This document shows, piece by piece, positions 26,026 through 35,926 of a stretch of 64,000 bases of DNA (the first letter of the stretch is position 1; each line of letters starts with the position of its first letter). The notes under the pieces were generated by a model that did not search any database, was not told where the DNA came from, and saw only the letters and a program-made list of their open reading frames with translations. The DNA is taken from NCBI GenBank assembly GCA_910575605.1, contig CAJTEW010000006.1, forward strand, positions 1 through 64,000. The letters are read 5' to 3'. The stretch comes from Lachnospiraceae bacterium. Its GTDB lineage: Bacteria > Bacillota > Clostridia > Lachnospirales > Lachnospiraceae. A program made the translations under genes and the position numbers.

Positions 26026-27714
26026 ATGCAGCTGACAGGAGCAGAAATTGTTATTGAATGTCTGAAGGAACAGGGTGTGGATACAGTATTTGGGTATCCT
26101 GGCGGAGCGATTTTAAATGTATATGATGAATTATATAAGCATAGTGATGAGATAACCCACATACTTACGTCGCACGAGCAGGGGGCGGCTCATGCGGCAG
26201 ACGGATACGCCAGAGCCACTGGAAAGACAGGGGTATGCTTTGCCACAAGCGGACCGGGAGCCACAAATCTTGTTACCGGAATTGCTACAGCTTATATGGA
26301 TTCGATTCCGATTGTGGCGATTACCTGTAACGTAGGAGTAGCCCTTCTCGGAAAGGACAGTTTCCAGGAAATTGATATTGCCGGAATCACGATGCCGATT
26401 ACAAAGCATAACTATATTGTAAAGGATGTAAAGGATTTGGCAGAAACCATAAGAAAGGCCTTTGTCATTGCTAAAAAAGGACGTCCAGGCCCGGTTCTCA
26501 TTGATATTCCGAAAGATGTGACAGCCAATAAGACAGAGTATGAAAGGGCAGATATTCCCAGAACAAAACCGGTGAAGAATGTATGTGAAAAGGAGATTGA
26601 TAAGGCGCTGTCTATGATTGAAAAATCCGAGAAGCCATATATTTTTGTGGGTGGCGGCGCAGTGCTTTCAGGAGCAAGCGAAGCGCTTTATACATTTGTG
26701 AAAAAGGTGGACGCACCGGTTACAGACAGCCTCATGGGAAAGGGTGCGTTTCCGGGAACGGATCCTCTTTATACAGGGATGCTTGGGATGCACGGGACAA
26801 AAACATCCAATTACGGCGTAAGTGAGTGTGATCTTCTTATTGTTGTCGGGGCCAGATTCAGCGACCGTGTGACAGGAAACGCGAAAAAATTTGCGGACAA
26901 TGCTAAAATTCTCCAGTTTGATGTAGACGAGGCGGAGATGAATAAAAATGTGCTGATTACAGAAGGCGTTGTGGGTGATATTAAGACGATTCTTGAAAGG
27001 CTAAATGAAAGGCTGCCAGAGCAAAAGCATACGGGATGGATTGAAACCGTTATGAATTATAAAGAAAAGTATCCGCTGTCCTATCATCCGCACATTTTAA
27101 CGGGTCCGTATGTAGTGGAGGAGATATACCGCCAGACGAAGGGGGATGCTATTGTTGTCACCGAAGTGGGACAGCACCAGATGTGGGCGGCCCAGTATTA
27201 TAAGTATACGAGGCCAAGAACATTTCTTACATCAGGAGGTCTTGGGACAATGGGTTATGGCCTTGGCGCAGCTCTCGGCGCGAAAACGGGAATGCCAGAA
27301 AAGACAGTGGTGAATATTGCCGGTGACGGCTGTTTTCGTATGAATATGAACGAGATTGCAACTGCAGTCCGTCATCATATCCCAGTCATACAGGTTGTAA
27401 TTAATAACCATGTGCTTGGTATGGTGCGCCAGTGGCAGAATCTGTTCTATGGACAAAGATATTCTGCTACAGTTTTAAAGGATGCGGTAGACTTTGTGAA
27501 GCTGGCAGAGGCAATGGGTGCAGTGGGAATCCGTGTAGAGACAAAGGAGGAGTTTGCAGAGGCATTTGCAAAGGCTCTTACTTTGAATCAGCCGGTGGTG
27601 ATTGACTGTCAGATTGATTGTGACGATAAGGTATGGCCTATGGTTGCGCCGGGCGCGTCCATCCGGGAAGTGTTTGACGAGAAGGATTTACAGGAAAAGA
27701 AAGACGGTCAGTAG
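26026..27714 (+). CDS. ilvB: Acetolactate synthase, large subunit
   Basis: This thiamine-diphosphate enzyme condenses two pyruvates (or pyruvate and 2-oxobutyrate) at the first common step of branched-chain amino acid synthesis. It has the FGYPGGAILNVYD start, the catalytic Glu in HEQGAAHAADGYARA, an FAD-domain stretch, and the ThDP motif GDGCFRMNMNEIATA then VVINN. At 562 residues it is full length. No small subunit follows; serC does. An ilvN begins at 63897, so the regulatory subunit is probably made from that unlinked gene. Confidence 0.93.
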   Translation: MQLTGAEIVIECLKEQGVDTVFGYPGGAILNVYDELYKHSDEITHILTSHEQGAAHAADGYARATGKTGVCFATSGPGATNLVTGIATAYMDSIPIVAITCNVGVALLGKDSFQEIDIAGITMPITKHNYIVKDVKDLAETIRKAFVIAKKGRPGPVLIDIPKDVTANKTEYERADIPRTKPVKNVCEKEIDKALSMIEKSEKPYIFVGGGAVLSGASEALYTFVKKVDAPVTDSLMGKGAFPGTDPLYTGMLGMHGTKTSNYGVSECDLLIVVGARFSDRVTGNAKKFADNAKILQFDVDEAEMNKNVLITEGVVGDIKTILERLNERLPEQKHTGWIETVMNYKEKYPLSYHPHILTGPYVVEEIYRQTKGDAIVVTEVGQHQMWAAQYYKYTRPRTFLTSGGLGTMGYGLGAALGAKTGMPEKTVVNIAGDGCFRMNMNEIATAVRHHIPVIQVVINNHVLGMVRQWQNLFYGQRYSATVLKDAVDFVKLAEAMGAVGIRVETKEEFAEAFAKALTLNQPVVIDCQIDCDDKVWPMVAPGASIREVFDEKDLQEKKDGQ

Positions 27715-27746
27715 GTAAATGATGAAATTGTATTGGAGGAATGAAG

Positions 27747-28829
27747 ATGAGCAGAGTGTATAATTTTTCAGCAGGTCCGGCTGTACTACCGGAAGAGGTA
27801 CTAAGGGAAGCAGCAGAGGAGATGTTAGACTACAGAGGAACCGGTATGTCCATGATGGAAATGAGTCACCGCTCGAAAGATTTCCAGAATATGATTGACG
27901 AGGCGGAGGGGGATCTTCGGGAGCTTATGCATATTCCCGACAGTTATGAAGTATTGTTTCTGCAGGGCGGCGCTTCCTTGCAGTTTGCCATGATTCCCAT
28001 GAATCTGATGAAAAATGGTACGGCAGATTATATTGTGACGGGGCAGTGGGCGAAAAAGGCGGCCCAGGAAGCAGAGAAATACGGAAAGGTAAATATTATT
28101 GCCTCCTCCGCAGACAAGACATATTCTTATATTCCGGATGTTTCAGACCTTCCCATATCCCAGGATGCAGATTATGTGTACATCTGTGAGAATAATACGA
28201 TCTATGGGACGAAATATAAGGAGCTTCCGGACACGAAGGGAAAGACGCTGGTTGCAGACGTGTCCTCCTGCTTTTTATCTGAGCCCCATGATGTGACGAA
28301 ATATGGAGTGATTTATGGAGGCGTGCAGAAAAATATTGGCCCGGCGGGAACAGTTCTCGTTATTATCAGAAAAGATTTAATTACGGACCAGGTTCTTCCT
28401 GGAACCCCAACGATGCTAAAGTATAAAACCCATGCGGATGCAGGCTCTCTTTACAATACGCCGCCGGCATATGGAATTTATATCTGCGGTAAGGTTTTTA
28501 AATGGCTGAAAAAGCAGGGCGGGCTTGCGGCAATGAAAGAACGCAACGAGAAAAAGGCAAAGATTCTTTATGATTATCTGGACGAAAGCAGGATGTTTAA
28601 GGGTACAGTGGTGAAAAAGGATCGCTCCCTTATGAATGTTCCTTTTGTTATCGGTGATGTGGAACTGGAAGCGAAGTTTGTGAAAGAGGCCAAGGAAGCA
28701 GGGCTTGTAAGCCTGAAAGGGCACCGTTCGGTGGGCGGCATGCGGGCGAGTATTTATAATGCCATGCCGATAGAAGGGGTGGAAGCGCTTACAGCGTTTA
28801 TGAAGAAGTTTGAGGAGGAGAACCTGTAA
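27747..28829 (+). CDS. serC: Phosphoserine aminotransferase
   Basis: It transfers an amino group from glutamate to 3-phosphohydroxypyruvate with PLP (serine pathway). The 360-residue product opens MSRVYNFSAGPAVLPEEVL and has GTGMSMMEMSHRSK, the PLP-lysine region YGGVQKNIGPAG, and the C-terminal SVGGMRASIYNAMP. I chose ATG 27747, 7 bases after GGAGG, over the ATG at 27741, which is 1 base away. Its stop overlaps the serA start (TAATG), so the two are coupled. Confidence 0.95.
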   Translation: MSRVYNFSAGPAVLPEEVLREAAEEMLDYRGTGMSMMEMSHRSKDFQNMIDEAEGDLRELMHIPDSYEVLFLQGGASLQFAMIPMNLMKNGTADYIVTGQWAKKAAQEAEKYGKVNIIASSADKTYSYIPDVSDLPISQDADYVYICENNTIYGTKYKELPDTKGKTLVADVSSCFLSEPHDVTKYGVIYGGVQKNIGPAGTVLVIIRKDLITDQVLPGTPTMLKYKTHADAGSLYNTPPAYGIYICGKVFKWLKKQGGLAAMKERNEKKAKILYDYLDESRMFKGTVVKKDRSLMNVPFVIGDVELEAKFVKEAKEAGLVSLKGHRSVGGMRASIYNAMPIEGVEALTAFMKKFEEENL

Positions 28830-29992
28830 TGTTTAGCTATCACTGTTTAAATCCAATCTCTGAGGTAGGATTAGAAAAGTTTACAGAGGAGTATGCTCCG
28901 GTAAGCGCGCCGGAGAAGGCGGATGCAATTCTTGTAAGAAGCGCCGTGATGCATGAGATGGAATTTGGTAGGAAACTTAAAGCGGTAGGAAGGGCCGGAG
29001 CCGGGGTGAATAACATCCCCCTTGAAAGGTGCGCGGAGGAAGGAATTGTGGTATTTAATACGCCGGGAGCCAACGCCAACGGTGTAAAAGAACTGGTGCT
29101 TGCCGGTATGCTTCTGGCTTCAAGAGATATTATCGGAGGCATCAACTGGGTCCAGGAAAACGAAGAGGACGGCAATATCGCAAAAGATGCGGAAAAAGCG
29201 AAAAAAGCGTTTGCAGGTTGTGAGCTGGAGGGGAAGAAGCTTGGAGTTATCGGCCTTGGGGCCATCGGCGTACTGGTGGCCAATGCAGCAACCCATCTTG
29301 GAATGGACGTGTACGGATATGATCCTTATGTATCTGTAGATTCTGCGTGGAGACTGTCAAGAAGTATCCATCATGCCAGAACGGCAGATGAGATTTATCA
29401 GGATTGCGATTATATCACGATCCACGTACCAGCGATGGATAGTACAAGGGGAATGATTGACAAAGGAGCTATCAGTCTGATGAAAGAAGGAGTGGTAGTG
29501 CTTAACTTTGCAAGAAATATACTGGTTGATGAGGAAAGTATCGTAGATGCGCTGCTATCTGGCAAGGTAAAGCATTATGTAACCGATTTTCCCACGCCGG
29601 TTGTGGCGGGGGTAAAGGGCGCAATTGTTATTCCTCATCTTGGGGCCTCCACAGAAGAAGCAGAGGATAATTGTGCGAAGATGGCGGTTCGGCAGGTGAA
29701 GGATTATCTGGAAAACGGAAATATTCACAATTCTGTTAATTATCCCAACTGTGATATGGGTATGCGGGGAGAAAATACAAGGATATTGATACTTCATAGA
29801 AATGTTCCCAATATGATCGGGCAGTTTACGAAGATACTTGCAGATGATAATATGAATATTGCTGATATGACGAATAAAAGTAAAGGCAAATATGCTTATA
29901 CGATGATTGATATAGATTCCAAAGTGCCGGAAGGGGTGTCCCAGGATCTTGAAAGTATAAAAGAGGTTTTAAGAGTCCGGGTGATCGGATAG
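28829..29992 (+). CDS. serA: D-3-phosphoglycerate dehydrogenase
   Basis: It oxidises 3-phosphoglycerate with NAD+ as the first step of serine synthesis. The 387-residue protein has an NAD-binding loop GVIGLGAIGVLVANAA, the catalytic VLNFARNILVDEESI and IPHLGASTEEAEDN segments, and a C-terminal ACT domain (ILILHRNVPNMIGQFTKILA) that could sense serine. It is the short form without the extra ASB domain. It ends the operon. No phosphoserine phosphatase gene is in the window. Confidence 0.93.
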   Translation: MFSYHCLNPISEVGLEKFTEEYAPVSAPEKADAILVRSAVMHEMEFGRKLKAVGRAGAGVNNIPLERCAEEGIVVFNTPGANANGVKELVLAGMLLASRDIIGGINWVQENEEDGNIAKDAEKAKKAFAGCELEGKKLGVIGLGAIGVLVANAATHLGMDVYGYDPYVSVDSAWRLSRSIHHARTADEIYQDCDYITIHVPAMDSTRGMIDKGAISLMKEGVVVLNFARNILVDEESIVDALLSGKVKHYVTDFPTPVVAGVKGAIVIPHLGASTEEAEDNCAKMAVRQVKDYLENGNIHNSVNYPNCDMGMRGENTRILILHRNVPNMIGQFTKILADDNMNIADMTNKSKGKYAYTMIDIDSKVPEGVSQDLESIKEVLRVRVIG

Positions 29993-30030
29993 CAGGAAAT
30001 AATCTCAATGACTTATATAAAGAGGACCTG

Positions 30031-30075
30031 GAGAGGGCCGGACAAATCGAGGATGTCCGGCTCTCTTTTGTTTTT
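30031..30075. terminator. Terminator between serA and the PRPP synthetase gene
   Basis: GAGAGGGCCGGACA (30031-30044) pairs with TGTCCGGCTCTC (30054-30065) with a two-base bulge, followed by TTTTGTTTTTT. It closes the serine operon and meets the convergent gene. Confidence 0.85.
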
Positions 30076-31259
30076 TAGATATTACTGGTTTCTTTTTTGT
30101 GTCTGTCTAAAAGCGCGTGAAGCTTTGCCGTCGGGTCAAGGACAGAGCTCATCGTAATATCATGGTTAAAAGAATCAATGATCAGCGCTATAAATTTACT
30201 CAGATCCGCAATAACAAAATAGGGCTTACTTTCCGTTTCCGGCGGAAGATAGGTAAGATTTGTTGTGATTACCCGGTTAATATAGCCCTTCTCGTAATAT
30301 TCGTCAAATTTTTCAAATCCATCCGTAAAAAGTCCGAAGGTGGTGCAGACAAATACTTTTGCGGCGCCTCTTTCTTTCATCTGCTTCGCTACATCCAGCA
30401 TGCTTTCTCCGGAGGAAATCATATCGTCTACAATGATGACGTTTTTCCCTTTTATATCAGATCCTAAAAATTCATGGGCAACAATAGGGTTTTTGCCATT
30501 TATGATTTTTGAATAATCCCGGCGTTTATAGAACATTCCCATATCCACCCCAATAACGTTGGAAAAATATACAGCCCGGTGCATGGCTCCCTCGTCCGGG
30601 CTTATGATCATCAGATGATCTTTATCTACTGGCAGTTCTGGTTCGGCCTTAAGGAGTGCTTTCATAAACTGATAGGCTGCAGCAAAATTGTCAAAGCCGT
30701 GAAGAGGAATGGAGTTCTGTACCCGCGGGTCGTGGGCGTCGAAGGTGATAATATTGCTGACTCCCATATCCGTAAGCTCCTGAAGCGCCAGAGCACAGTC
30801 TAAGGATTCCCGTTTCGTGCGCTTGTGCTGGCGGCTTTCATAGAGGAAGGGCATGATGACATTGATCCGGTGCGCCTTTCCTGTAGCGGCGGATATAATC
30901 CGTTTTAAATCCTGATAATGGTCATCGGGGGACATATGGTTCTCGTATCCATTTACAGTGTAGGTCAGACTGTAATTACACACATCCACCATAATAAAAA
31001 AGTCTTTTCCCCGGATACTGTCTCTGATGATACCCTTTGCTTCTCCGGTCCCGAAGCGGGGGCAGGAACAGTCGATCAGATAGTTTTCAAGCTGATAGCT
31101 GGAAAACAAAGGAGAGGTCAAAGATTCTTTTAAAGTTTCCTGACGGAATTTTACAATGTACTTATTTACCTTTTCTCCCAGCTTCGTGCAGCTTTCAAGA
31201 GCGGCTATCTTAAGCGGGGCAACCGGAAGTGCTTCTTCCATTAATTTAATATTCGGCAT
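30075..31259 (-). CDS. prs: Ribose-phosphate pyrophosphokinase, long form
   Basis: It makes PRPP from ribose-5-phosphate and ATP for purine, pyrimidine, histidine and tryptophan synthesis. The PRPP loop VIIVDDMISSGESM and the active-site loop FLYESRQHKRTKRESLD are present, with FDAHDPRVQNSIPLHGFDN between. At 394 residues it is about 75 longer than the common form (310-320). The extra length is mainly in the N-terminal part (KLGEKVNKYIVKFRQETLK). The long form occurs in many Clostridia. It has its own promoter divergent from the DUF512 gene. Confidence 0.9.
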   Translation of the reverse strand: MPNIKLMEEALPVAPLKIAALESCTKLGEKVNKYIVKFRQETLKESLTSPLFSSYQLENYLIDCSCPRFGTGEAKGIIRDSIRGKDFFIMVDVCNYSLTYTVNGYENHMSPDDHYQDLKRIISAATGKAHRINVIMPFLYESRQHKRTKRESLDCALALQELTDMGVSNIITFDAHDPRVQNSIPLHGFDNFAAAYQFMKALLKAEPELPVDKDHLMIISPDEGAMHRAVYFSNVIGVDMGMFYKRRDYSKIINGKNPIVAHEFLGSDIKGKNVIIVDDMISSGESMLDVAKQMKERGAAKVFVCTTFGLFTDGFEKFDEYYEKGYINRVITTNLTYLPPETESKPYFVIADLSKFIALIIDSFNHDITMSSVLDPTAKLHALLDRHKKETSNI

Positions 31260-31309
31260 AAATTGTCTCCTGTAAAAATATAAAATTCAGGTAGCGTTTA
31301 CCTGTTCAA

Positions 31310-31339
31310 ATCATAACATTTTCCAGCATGGGCGGTCAA
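31310..31339 (-). promoter_or_regulatory. Promoter of the PRPP synthetase gene
   Basis: On the minus strand TTGACC (31339-31334), 18 bp, TATGAT (31315-31310). It lies about 50 bases before the start codon. Confidence 0.65.
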
Positions 31340-31357
31340 TGGAATCTCAGGTTTTTA

Positions 31358-31387
31358 TTGGACTATTTTACAGTAATATTGTATCAT
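31358..31387 (+). promoter_or_regulatory. Promoter of the DUF512-der-plsY-gpsA operon
   Basis: TTGGAC (31358-31363), 18 bp, TATCAT (31382-31387), about 60 bases before the coding start and divergent from the prs promoter. Confidence 0.5.
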
Positions 31388-31447
31388 AAGGTAAAGGTAC
31401 AGGCAAAGGCCGGTACAAATGAAACAATAGTATTGAGGTAAAACGAT

Positions 31448-32770
31448 ATGGTTCATGAGCATATGATTAAAGAAATCCAGCCGGGAAGCATCGCAGATGA
31501 GCTGGGGATTGCGCCGGGAGACAGGCTGCTTTCTATTAACGATATGGAGATAGAGGATGTGTTTGACTATCATTTCTATGTAAATGACGAAGAACTTACC
31601 CTTCTGATTGAAAAGCCCGATGGGGAACAGTGGGAGCTTCTGATAGAAAAGGATTATGAAGAGGATTTAGGTATTACATTTGAGCAGGGGCTTATGGATG
31701 AATACCGTTCCTGTCGGAATAAATGTATGTTTTGCTTTATTGATCAGATGCCGGAGGGAATGCGGGAGACGCTTTATTTTAAGGATGATGATTCCAGGCT
31801 TTCTTTTCTTCAGGGAAATTACGTTACTCTTACCAATATGAGCGATCATGATATTGAGCGGATTATCCGCTATCATCTGGAACCCATCAATATTTCCTTT
31901 CAGACTACAAATAAGGAGCTGCGGTGTAAGATGCTCCATAACCGTTTTGCAGGAGAAGCGCTTAAAAAGGTGGATAGACTTTTTGAGGGCGGCATAGAGA
32001 TGAACGGGCAGATTGTACTCTGTAAAGGAGTTAATGACGGCGAGGAGCTTAAGCGGAGTATTCAGGATTTGTCAAAATATATACCTTACCTTCGCAGTGT
32101 GTCTGTGGTTCCGGTGGGGCTTACGAAATACCGGGAAGGTTTGTATCCTTTGGAACCGTTTACAAAAGAGGAAGCTTCCATAGTGCTTCATACCATTCAT
32201 AAATGGCAGGAGAAGCTTTTCTCACAATATGGGACTCATTTTATCCATGCAGGAGACGAGTGGTATATTCTGGCTGGCCAGGAGATTCCCGAGGCGGAGC
32301 GGTACGACGGCTATCTGCAGCTTGAAAATGGAGTGGGGATGCTGCGTCTTCTTTTGGATGAGTTTGAGAAGGCATATGCTGTGCTAAGAGGAGATCATAG
32401 GAAAAGATGTGTTTCCCTGGCCACAGGGCTTCTGGCTTATCCTTACATTAAAAAGATGGCGGACAGGCTGATGGAAAAATGTACAGAGACGAAGGTGTAT
32501 GTCTATCCGGTGAAAAATGAATTTTTTGGAGAGCAGATTACCGTGTCTGGTTTGATTACGGGAAAAGACCTGCTTTGCCAGCTTAAGGGGAAACCATTAG
32601 GTGAAAGGCTTCTTCTGCCATGCAGTATGTTTCGGAGTGGGGAGACGGTGTTCTTAGATGATATTACACTTAAGGATGTGACGGAAGCTTTACAAGTAGA
32701 GGCAGATATTGTAAAATCAAGTGGTCAGGATTTTATAGATGCAATTATAGGAGATAAAAAATATGAGTAA
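31448..32770 (+). CDS. PDZ/radical SAM protein with DUF512
   Basis: The 440-residue protein begins with a PDZ-like domain ([20 protein letters not shown]), then the radical SAM cluster motif [11 protein letters not shown] (residues about 89-99), then the DUF512 domain ([36 protein letters not shown]). The family is widely conserved next to der in Clostridia and cyanobacteria. The reaction is unknown. The C-terminus overlaps the der start by 8 bases, so the two are translationally coupled, which suggests a role near ribosome maturation. That link is inference from position only. Confidence 0.88.
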   Translation: MVHEHMIKEIQPGSIADELGIAPGDRLLSINDMEIEDVFDYHFYVNDEELTLLIEKPDGEQWELLIEKDYEEDLGITFEQGLMDEYRSCRNKCMFCFIDQMPEGMRETLYFKDDDSRLSFLQGNYVTLTNMSDHDIERIIRYHLEPINISFQTTNKELRCKMLHNRFAGEALKKVDRLFEGGIEMNGQIVLCKGVNDGEELKRSIQDLSKYIPYLRSVSVVPVGLTKYREGLYPLEPFTKEEASIVLHTIHKWQEKLFSQYGTHFIHAGDEWYILAGQEIPEAERYDGYLQLENGVGMLRLLLDEFEKAYAVLRGDHRKRCVSLATGLLAYPYIKKMADRLMEKCTETKVYVYPVKNEFFGEQITVSGLITGKDLLCQLKGKPLGERLLLPCSMFRSGETVFLDDITLKDVTEALQVEADIVKSSGQDFIDAIIGDKKYE

Positions 32771-34091
32771 ACCAGTAGTAGCGATAGTGGGAAGACCGAA
32801 TGTGGGAAAGTCCACGTTGTTTAATGCGCTGGCAGGAGAAAAGATATCCATTGTGGAAGATACGCCGGGGGTGACAAGAGACAGAATCTATGCAGAGGTG
32901 GAGTGGCTTGACAAGACTTTTACCCTTATTGATACAGGCGGTATCGAGCCGGAGAGCAAGGATATCATTTTATCCCAGATGCGGGAGCAGGCGCAGATTG
33001 CCATTGATACGGCAGATGTTATTATATTTATTACGGATGTGCGCCAGGGCCTTGTGGATTCGGATTCTAAGGTTGCGGACATGCTAAGGAGGAGCGGCAA
33101 GCCTATTGTACTTGTAGTAAATAAAGTGGATAGTTTCGAAAAGTTTATGCCGGATGTGTATGAGTTTTATAATCTTGGTATCGGCGAGCCGGTACCGGTA
33201 TCTGCAGCATCGCGTCTTGGTATCGGAGACATGTTGGATGCGGTGGCAGAGCATTTTCCCGAAGGAGCAGGCAGTGAGGAGGAGGATACCAGGCCCAGAA
33301 TAGCCATTGTAGGTAAGCCCAATGTGGGAAAATCCTCAATTATTAATAAGCTTTTAGGGGAACAAAGAGTTATTGTATCCGATATTGCCGGGACAACGAG
33401 AGACGCCATTGATACAGATATTGTCCATGAAGGAAAAGAGTATGTATTTATTGATACAGCGGGCCTTCGAAGAAAGAATAAGATTAAGGAGGAGCTGGAG
33501 CGCTACAGCATTATCCGTACGGTGACTGCCGTGGAGAGAGCGGATATAGTGTTAATTGTAATTGACGCTGTGGAGGGCGTAACGGAGCAGGATGCAAAGA
33601 TTGCCGGCATTGCCCACGAGAGAGGGAAGGGGATTGTCATTGTTGTAAATAAATGGGATGCCATTGAAAAAAATGACAGGACCATGCGGGAGTACGAAAA
33701 TGAGATAAGAAGAGTACTGTCTTTTATGCCCTATGCAGAGATTATGTATGTTTCTGCGCAGACAGGACAGCGTCTTAAAAAGCTTTATGATGTGATTGAT
33801 ATGGTGATTGAAAACCAGACACTTAGGGTAGCCACAGGCGTGTTAAATGAGATTATGATGGAGGCGGCAGCCTTGCAGCAGCCGCCTTCAGACAAAGGAA
33901 AGCGGCTAAAACTTTTCTATATGACACAGGTTTCTGTCAAGCCGCCTACGTTTGTGATCTTTGTAAATGATAAGGAGCTCATGCACTTTTCTTATCAGAG
34001 GTACCTGGAAAATAAAATTCGCGAGGCCTTTGGATTTAAGGGAACATCTCTTAAATTCTTTGTTCGGGAGAGGAAGGAAAAGGAGCGTTAG
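32763..34091 (+). CDS. der: Ribosome assembly GTPase Der (EngA)
   Basis: This 442-residue protein has two tandem GTPase domains, each with a P-loop ([11 protein letters not shown] near residue 10; [13 protein letters not shown] near residue 185), DTPGV and DIAGTTRD switch regions, and NKVD/NKWD specificity motifs. A KH-like domain at the end ([25 protein letters not shown]) binds rRNA. It acts in 50S ribosome assembly and is essential in most bacteria. It is translated as part of the DUF512-der-plsY-gpsA operon. Confidence 0.97.
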   Translation: MSKPVVAIVGRPNVGKSTLFNALAGEKISIVEDTPGVTRDRIYAEVEWLDKTFTLIDTGGIEPESKDIILSQMREQAQIAIDTADVIIFITDVRQGLVDSDSKVADMLRRSGKPIVLVVNKVDSFEKFMPDVYEFYNLGIGEPVPVSAASRLGIGDMLDAVAEHFPEGAGSEEEDTRPRIAIVGKPNVGKSSIINKLLGEQRVIVSDIAGTTRDAIDTDIVHEGKEYVFIDTAGLRRKNKIKEELERYSIIRTVTAVERADIVLIVIDAVEGVTEQDAKIAGIAHERGKGIVIVVNKWDAIEKNDRTMREYENEIRRVLSFMPYAEIMYVSAQTGQRLKKLYDVIDMVIENQTLRVATGVLNEIMMEAAALQQPPSDKGKRLKLFYMTQVSVKPPTFVIFVNDKELMHFSYQRYLENKIREAFGFKGTSLKFFVRERKEKER

Positions 34092-34094
34092 GAA

Positions 34095-34760
34095 ATGGAA
34101 CGTGCAGTAAGTGTACTGATTGGATATGCTTTTGGTCTTTTACAGACCGGATATATTTATGGAAAGCTTCATCATATGGATATTCGTAATTATGGAAGCG
34201 GGAATGCAGGGACTACTAATGCTCTGCGGACCCTTGGATGGAAGGCGGGACTGATTACCTTTCTGGGAGATGCATTTAAATGTATTTTTGCTGTGGCTGC
34301 GGTTAAGCTATTATTTGGGAGTTCCCATGGCGATATTCTTCCGGTGCTTGCCATGTACGCAGGTATGGGAGCAGTGCTTGGACACAACTATCCTTTCTAT
34401 CTAAAATTTAAGGGCGGAAAAGGAATTGCGGCTACGGCCGGCCTTCTGGCAAGTACTGTAAATATCTGGCTGGTGTTTATCTGTCTTGTGGTATTTGTAG
34501 GAACGGTTGCCCTGACCCGCTATGTGTCGCTGGGATCTTTATTTGTGGTCATTATCTATCTTATCGAGGTGGTTGTATACGGCCAGATGGGAGGCTTTGG
34601 CGTAGACGCGCCGTATGTATACGAGATGTATGCAGTGGCGGCATTTCTGATGCTGTCTGCTTTTTACAAGCACAGGGAAAATATAAAAAGGCTTTTGTCT
34701 GGAACGGAAAATAAGATGAACTTTGGAAAGAAAATGGCAGAAAAGCAGAATATGCCGTAA
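34095..34760 (+). CDS. plsY: Glycerol-3-phosphate acyltransferase PlsY
   Basis: It acylates glycerol-3-phosphate with acyl-phosphate at the membrane, starting phospholipid synthesis. The three family motifs are present: NYGSGNAGTTNALR, GHNYPFYLKFKGGKGIAAT, and the loop near SLGSLFVV. Five hydrophobic segments can be counted in 221 residues. The tail after residue 205 (KMNFGKKMAEKQ) is longer than usual. It lies 3 bases after der and before gpsA, which makes its substrate. Confidence 0.95.
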   Translation: MERAVSVLIGYAFGLLQTGYIYGKLHHMDIRNYGSGNAGTTNALRTLGWKAGLITFLGDAFKCIFAVAAVKLLFGSSHGDILPVLAMYAGMGAVLGHNYPFYLKFKGGKGIAATAGLLASTVNIWLVFICLVVFVGTVALTRYVSLGSLFVVIIYLIEVVVYGQMGGFGVDAPYVYEMYAVAAFLMLSAFYKHRENIKRLLSGTENKMNFGKKMAEKQNMP

Positions 34761-34785
34761 AATAAATGAAATAGGAGGATATAAA

Positions 34786-35802
34786 ATGGCAAATGCAGGT
34801 GTTATAGGAGCAGGAAGCTGGGGGACAGCCCTTGCACTTCTGCTTCACAAAAACGGTCACAAGGTGACAGTTTGGTCTATCGATCAGAAGGAGGTTGACA
34901 TGCTCTCAGAGGAACGGGAGCATAAAAGCAAGCTTCCGGGAGTAAAAATCCCTGAGGACATGGAATTTACAACGGATATGGAAAAAGCGGTCAAAGAGAA
35001 GGATTTTATTGTGCTTGCGGTACCTTCTCCGTTTACAAGGAGCACTGCACGCAACATGAAGCCTTATGTGGCGGAAGGGCAGATTCTTGTGGATGTAGCA
35101 AAGGGAATCGAAGAAAATACCCTTATGACTCTGTCCCAGCAGATTAAGGAGGAGATTCCCCAGGCAGACGTGGCAGTTCTTTCAGGTCCAAGCCACGCTG
35201 AGGAGGTAGGAAGAGGGCTTCCTACAACGGTGGTGATTGGTGCACGAAGGAAGGACACTGCCGATTATCTCCAGGAAATGTTTATGAATGAGGTGTTCCG
35301 TGTATATACGAGTCCGGATATGCTGGGCATGGAGCTGGGAGGCTCTTTGAAAAACGTCATTGCCCTTGCCGCCGGAATTGCAGACGGTATGGGATACGGC
35401 GATAATACAAAGGCTGCCCTTATTACAAGAGGAATTGCCGAAATCGCAAGGCTTGGCGTAAAGATGGGAGGAGCCATCGAAAGCTTCACTGGCCTTACCG
35501 GAATCGGCGACCTTATCGTGACCTGCGCCAGCGTTCACAGCCGGAATAGAAAGGCCGGATATCTCATGGGACAGGGAAAAACCATGCAGGAGGCAATGGA
35601 TGAGGTACAGATGGTAGTGGAAGGCGTGTATTCTACAAAGGCAGCTGTAAAGCTGGGAGAAAAATACGGGGTGCCTCTTCCGATTATTAACAAGGTAAAT
35701 GAGATTCTGTTCGAGGACAAGGACCCGAAGGAGGCAGTGAACGAGCTTATGCTAAGAGATAGTAAAGCGGAGCATAATGCGCTGCCTTGGAAGGAGGAAT
35801 AA
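34786..35802 (+). CDS. gpsA: Glycerol-3-phosphate dehydrogenase [NAD(P)+]
   Basis: It reduces dihydroxyacetone phosphate to sn-glycerol-3-phosphate for phospholipid synthesis. The 338-residue product has GVIGAGSWGTALALLLHKNG, LAVPSPFTRSTARN, VLSGPSHAEEV, ALAAGIADGMGYGDNTKAAL and GLTGIGDLIVTC. I start it at ATG 34786, which follows AGGAGG, and not in the plsY tail. It ends the operon at a strong hairpin. Confidence 0.95.
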   Translation: MANAGVIGAGSWGTALALLLHKNGHKVTVWSIDQKEVDMLSEEREHKSKLPGVKIPEDMEFTTDMEKAVKEKDFIVLAVPSPFTRSTARNMKPYVAEGQILVDVAKGIEENTLMTLSQQIKEEIPQADVAVLSGPSHAEEVGRGLPTTVVIGARRKDTADYLQEMFMNEVFRVYTSPDMLGMELGGSLKNVIALAAGIADGMGYGDNTKAALITRGIAEIARLGVKMGGAIESFTGLTGIGDLIVTCASVHSRNRKAGYLMGQGKTMQEAMDEVQMVVEGVYSTKAAVKLGEKYGVPLPIINKVNEILFEDKDPKEAVNELMLRDSKAEHNALPWKEE

Positions 35803-35831
35803 AAAAGAACTAATGTCAAGTGTTCTTTTTA
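35802..35831 (+). terminator. Terminator of the der-plsY-gpsA operon
   Basis: AAAAAGAAC (35802-35810) pairs with GTTCTTTTT (35822-35830), an intrinsic terminator that begins at the gpsA stop. Confidence 0.75.
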
Positions 35832-35868
35832 TGTAGTGGATTTTGAGTGGAAAAATTACTTCTCACAA

Positions 35869-35898
35869 GTTCTAACTTTGTATACCCCCGCATACATT
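35869..35898 (+). promoter_or_regulatory. Sigma-E-like promoter of spoIVA
   Basis: CATACATT (35891-35898) matches the sigma-E -10 consensus CATACAMT at 7 of 8 positions. GTTCTAAC (35869-35876), 14 bp upstream, is a partial match to the -35. The Bacillus spoIVA gene is read by sigma E, so the position makes sense. The leader also carries an imperfect hairpin (TACCCCC 35883-35889 with GGGGGTA 35915-35921, and TTGTTAT with ATAACAA inside). Confidence 0.55.
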
Positions 35899-35926
35899 GT
35901 TATCAGCATAACAAGGGGGTATTAGA

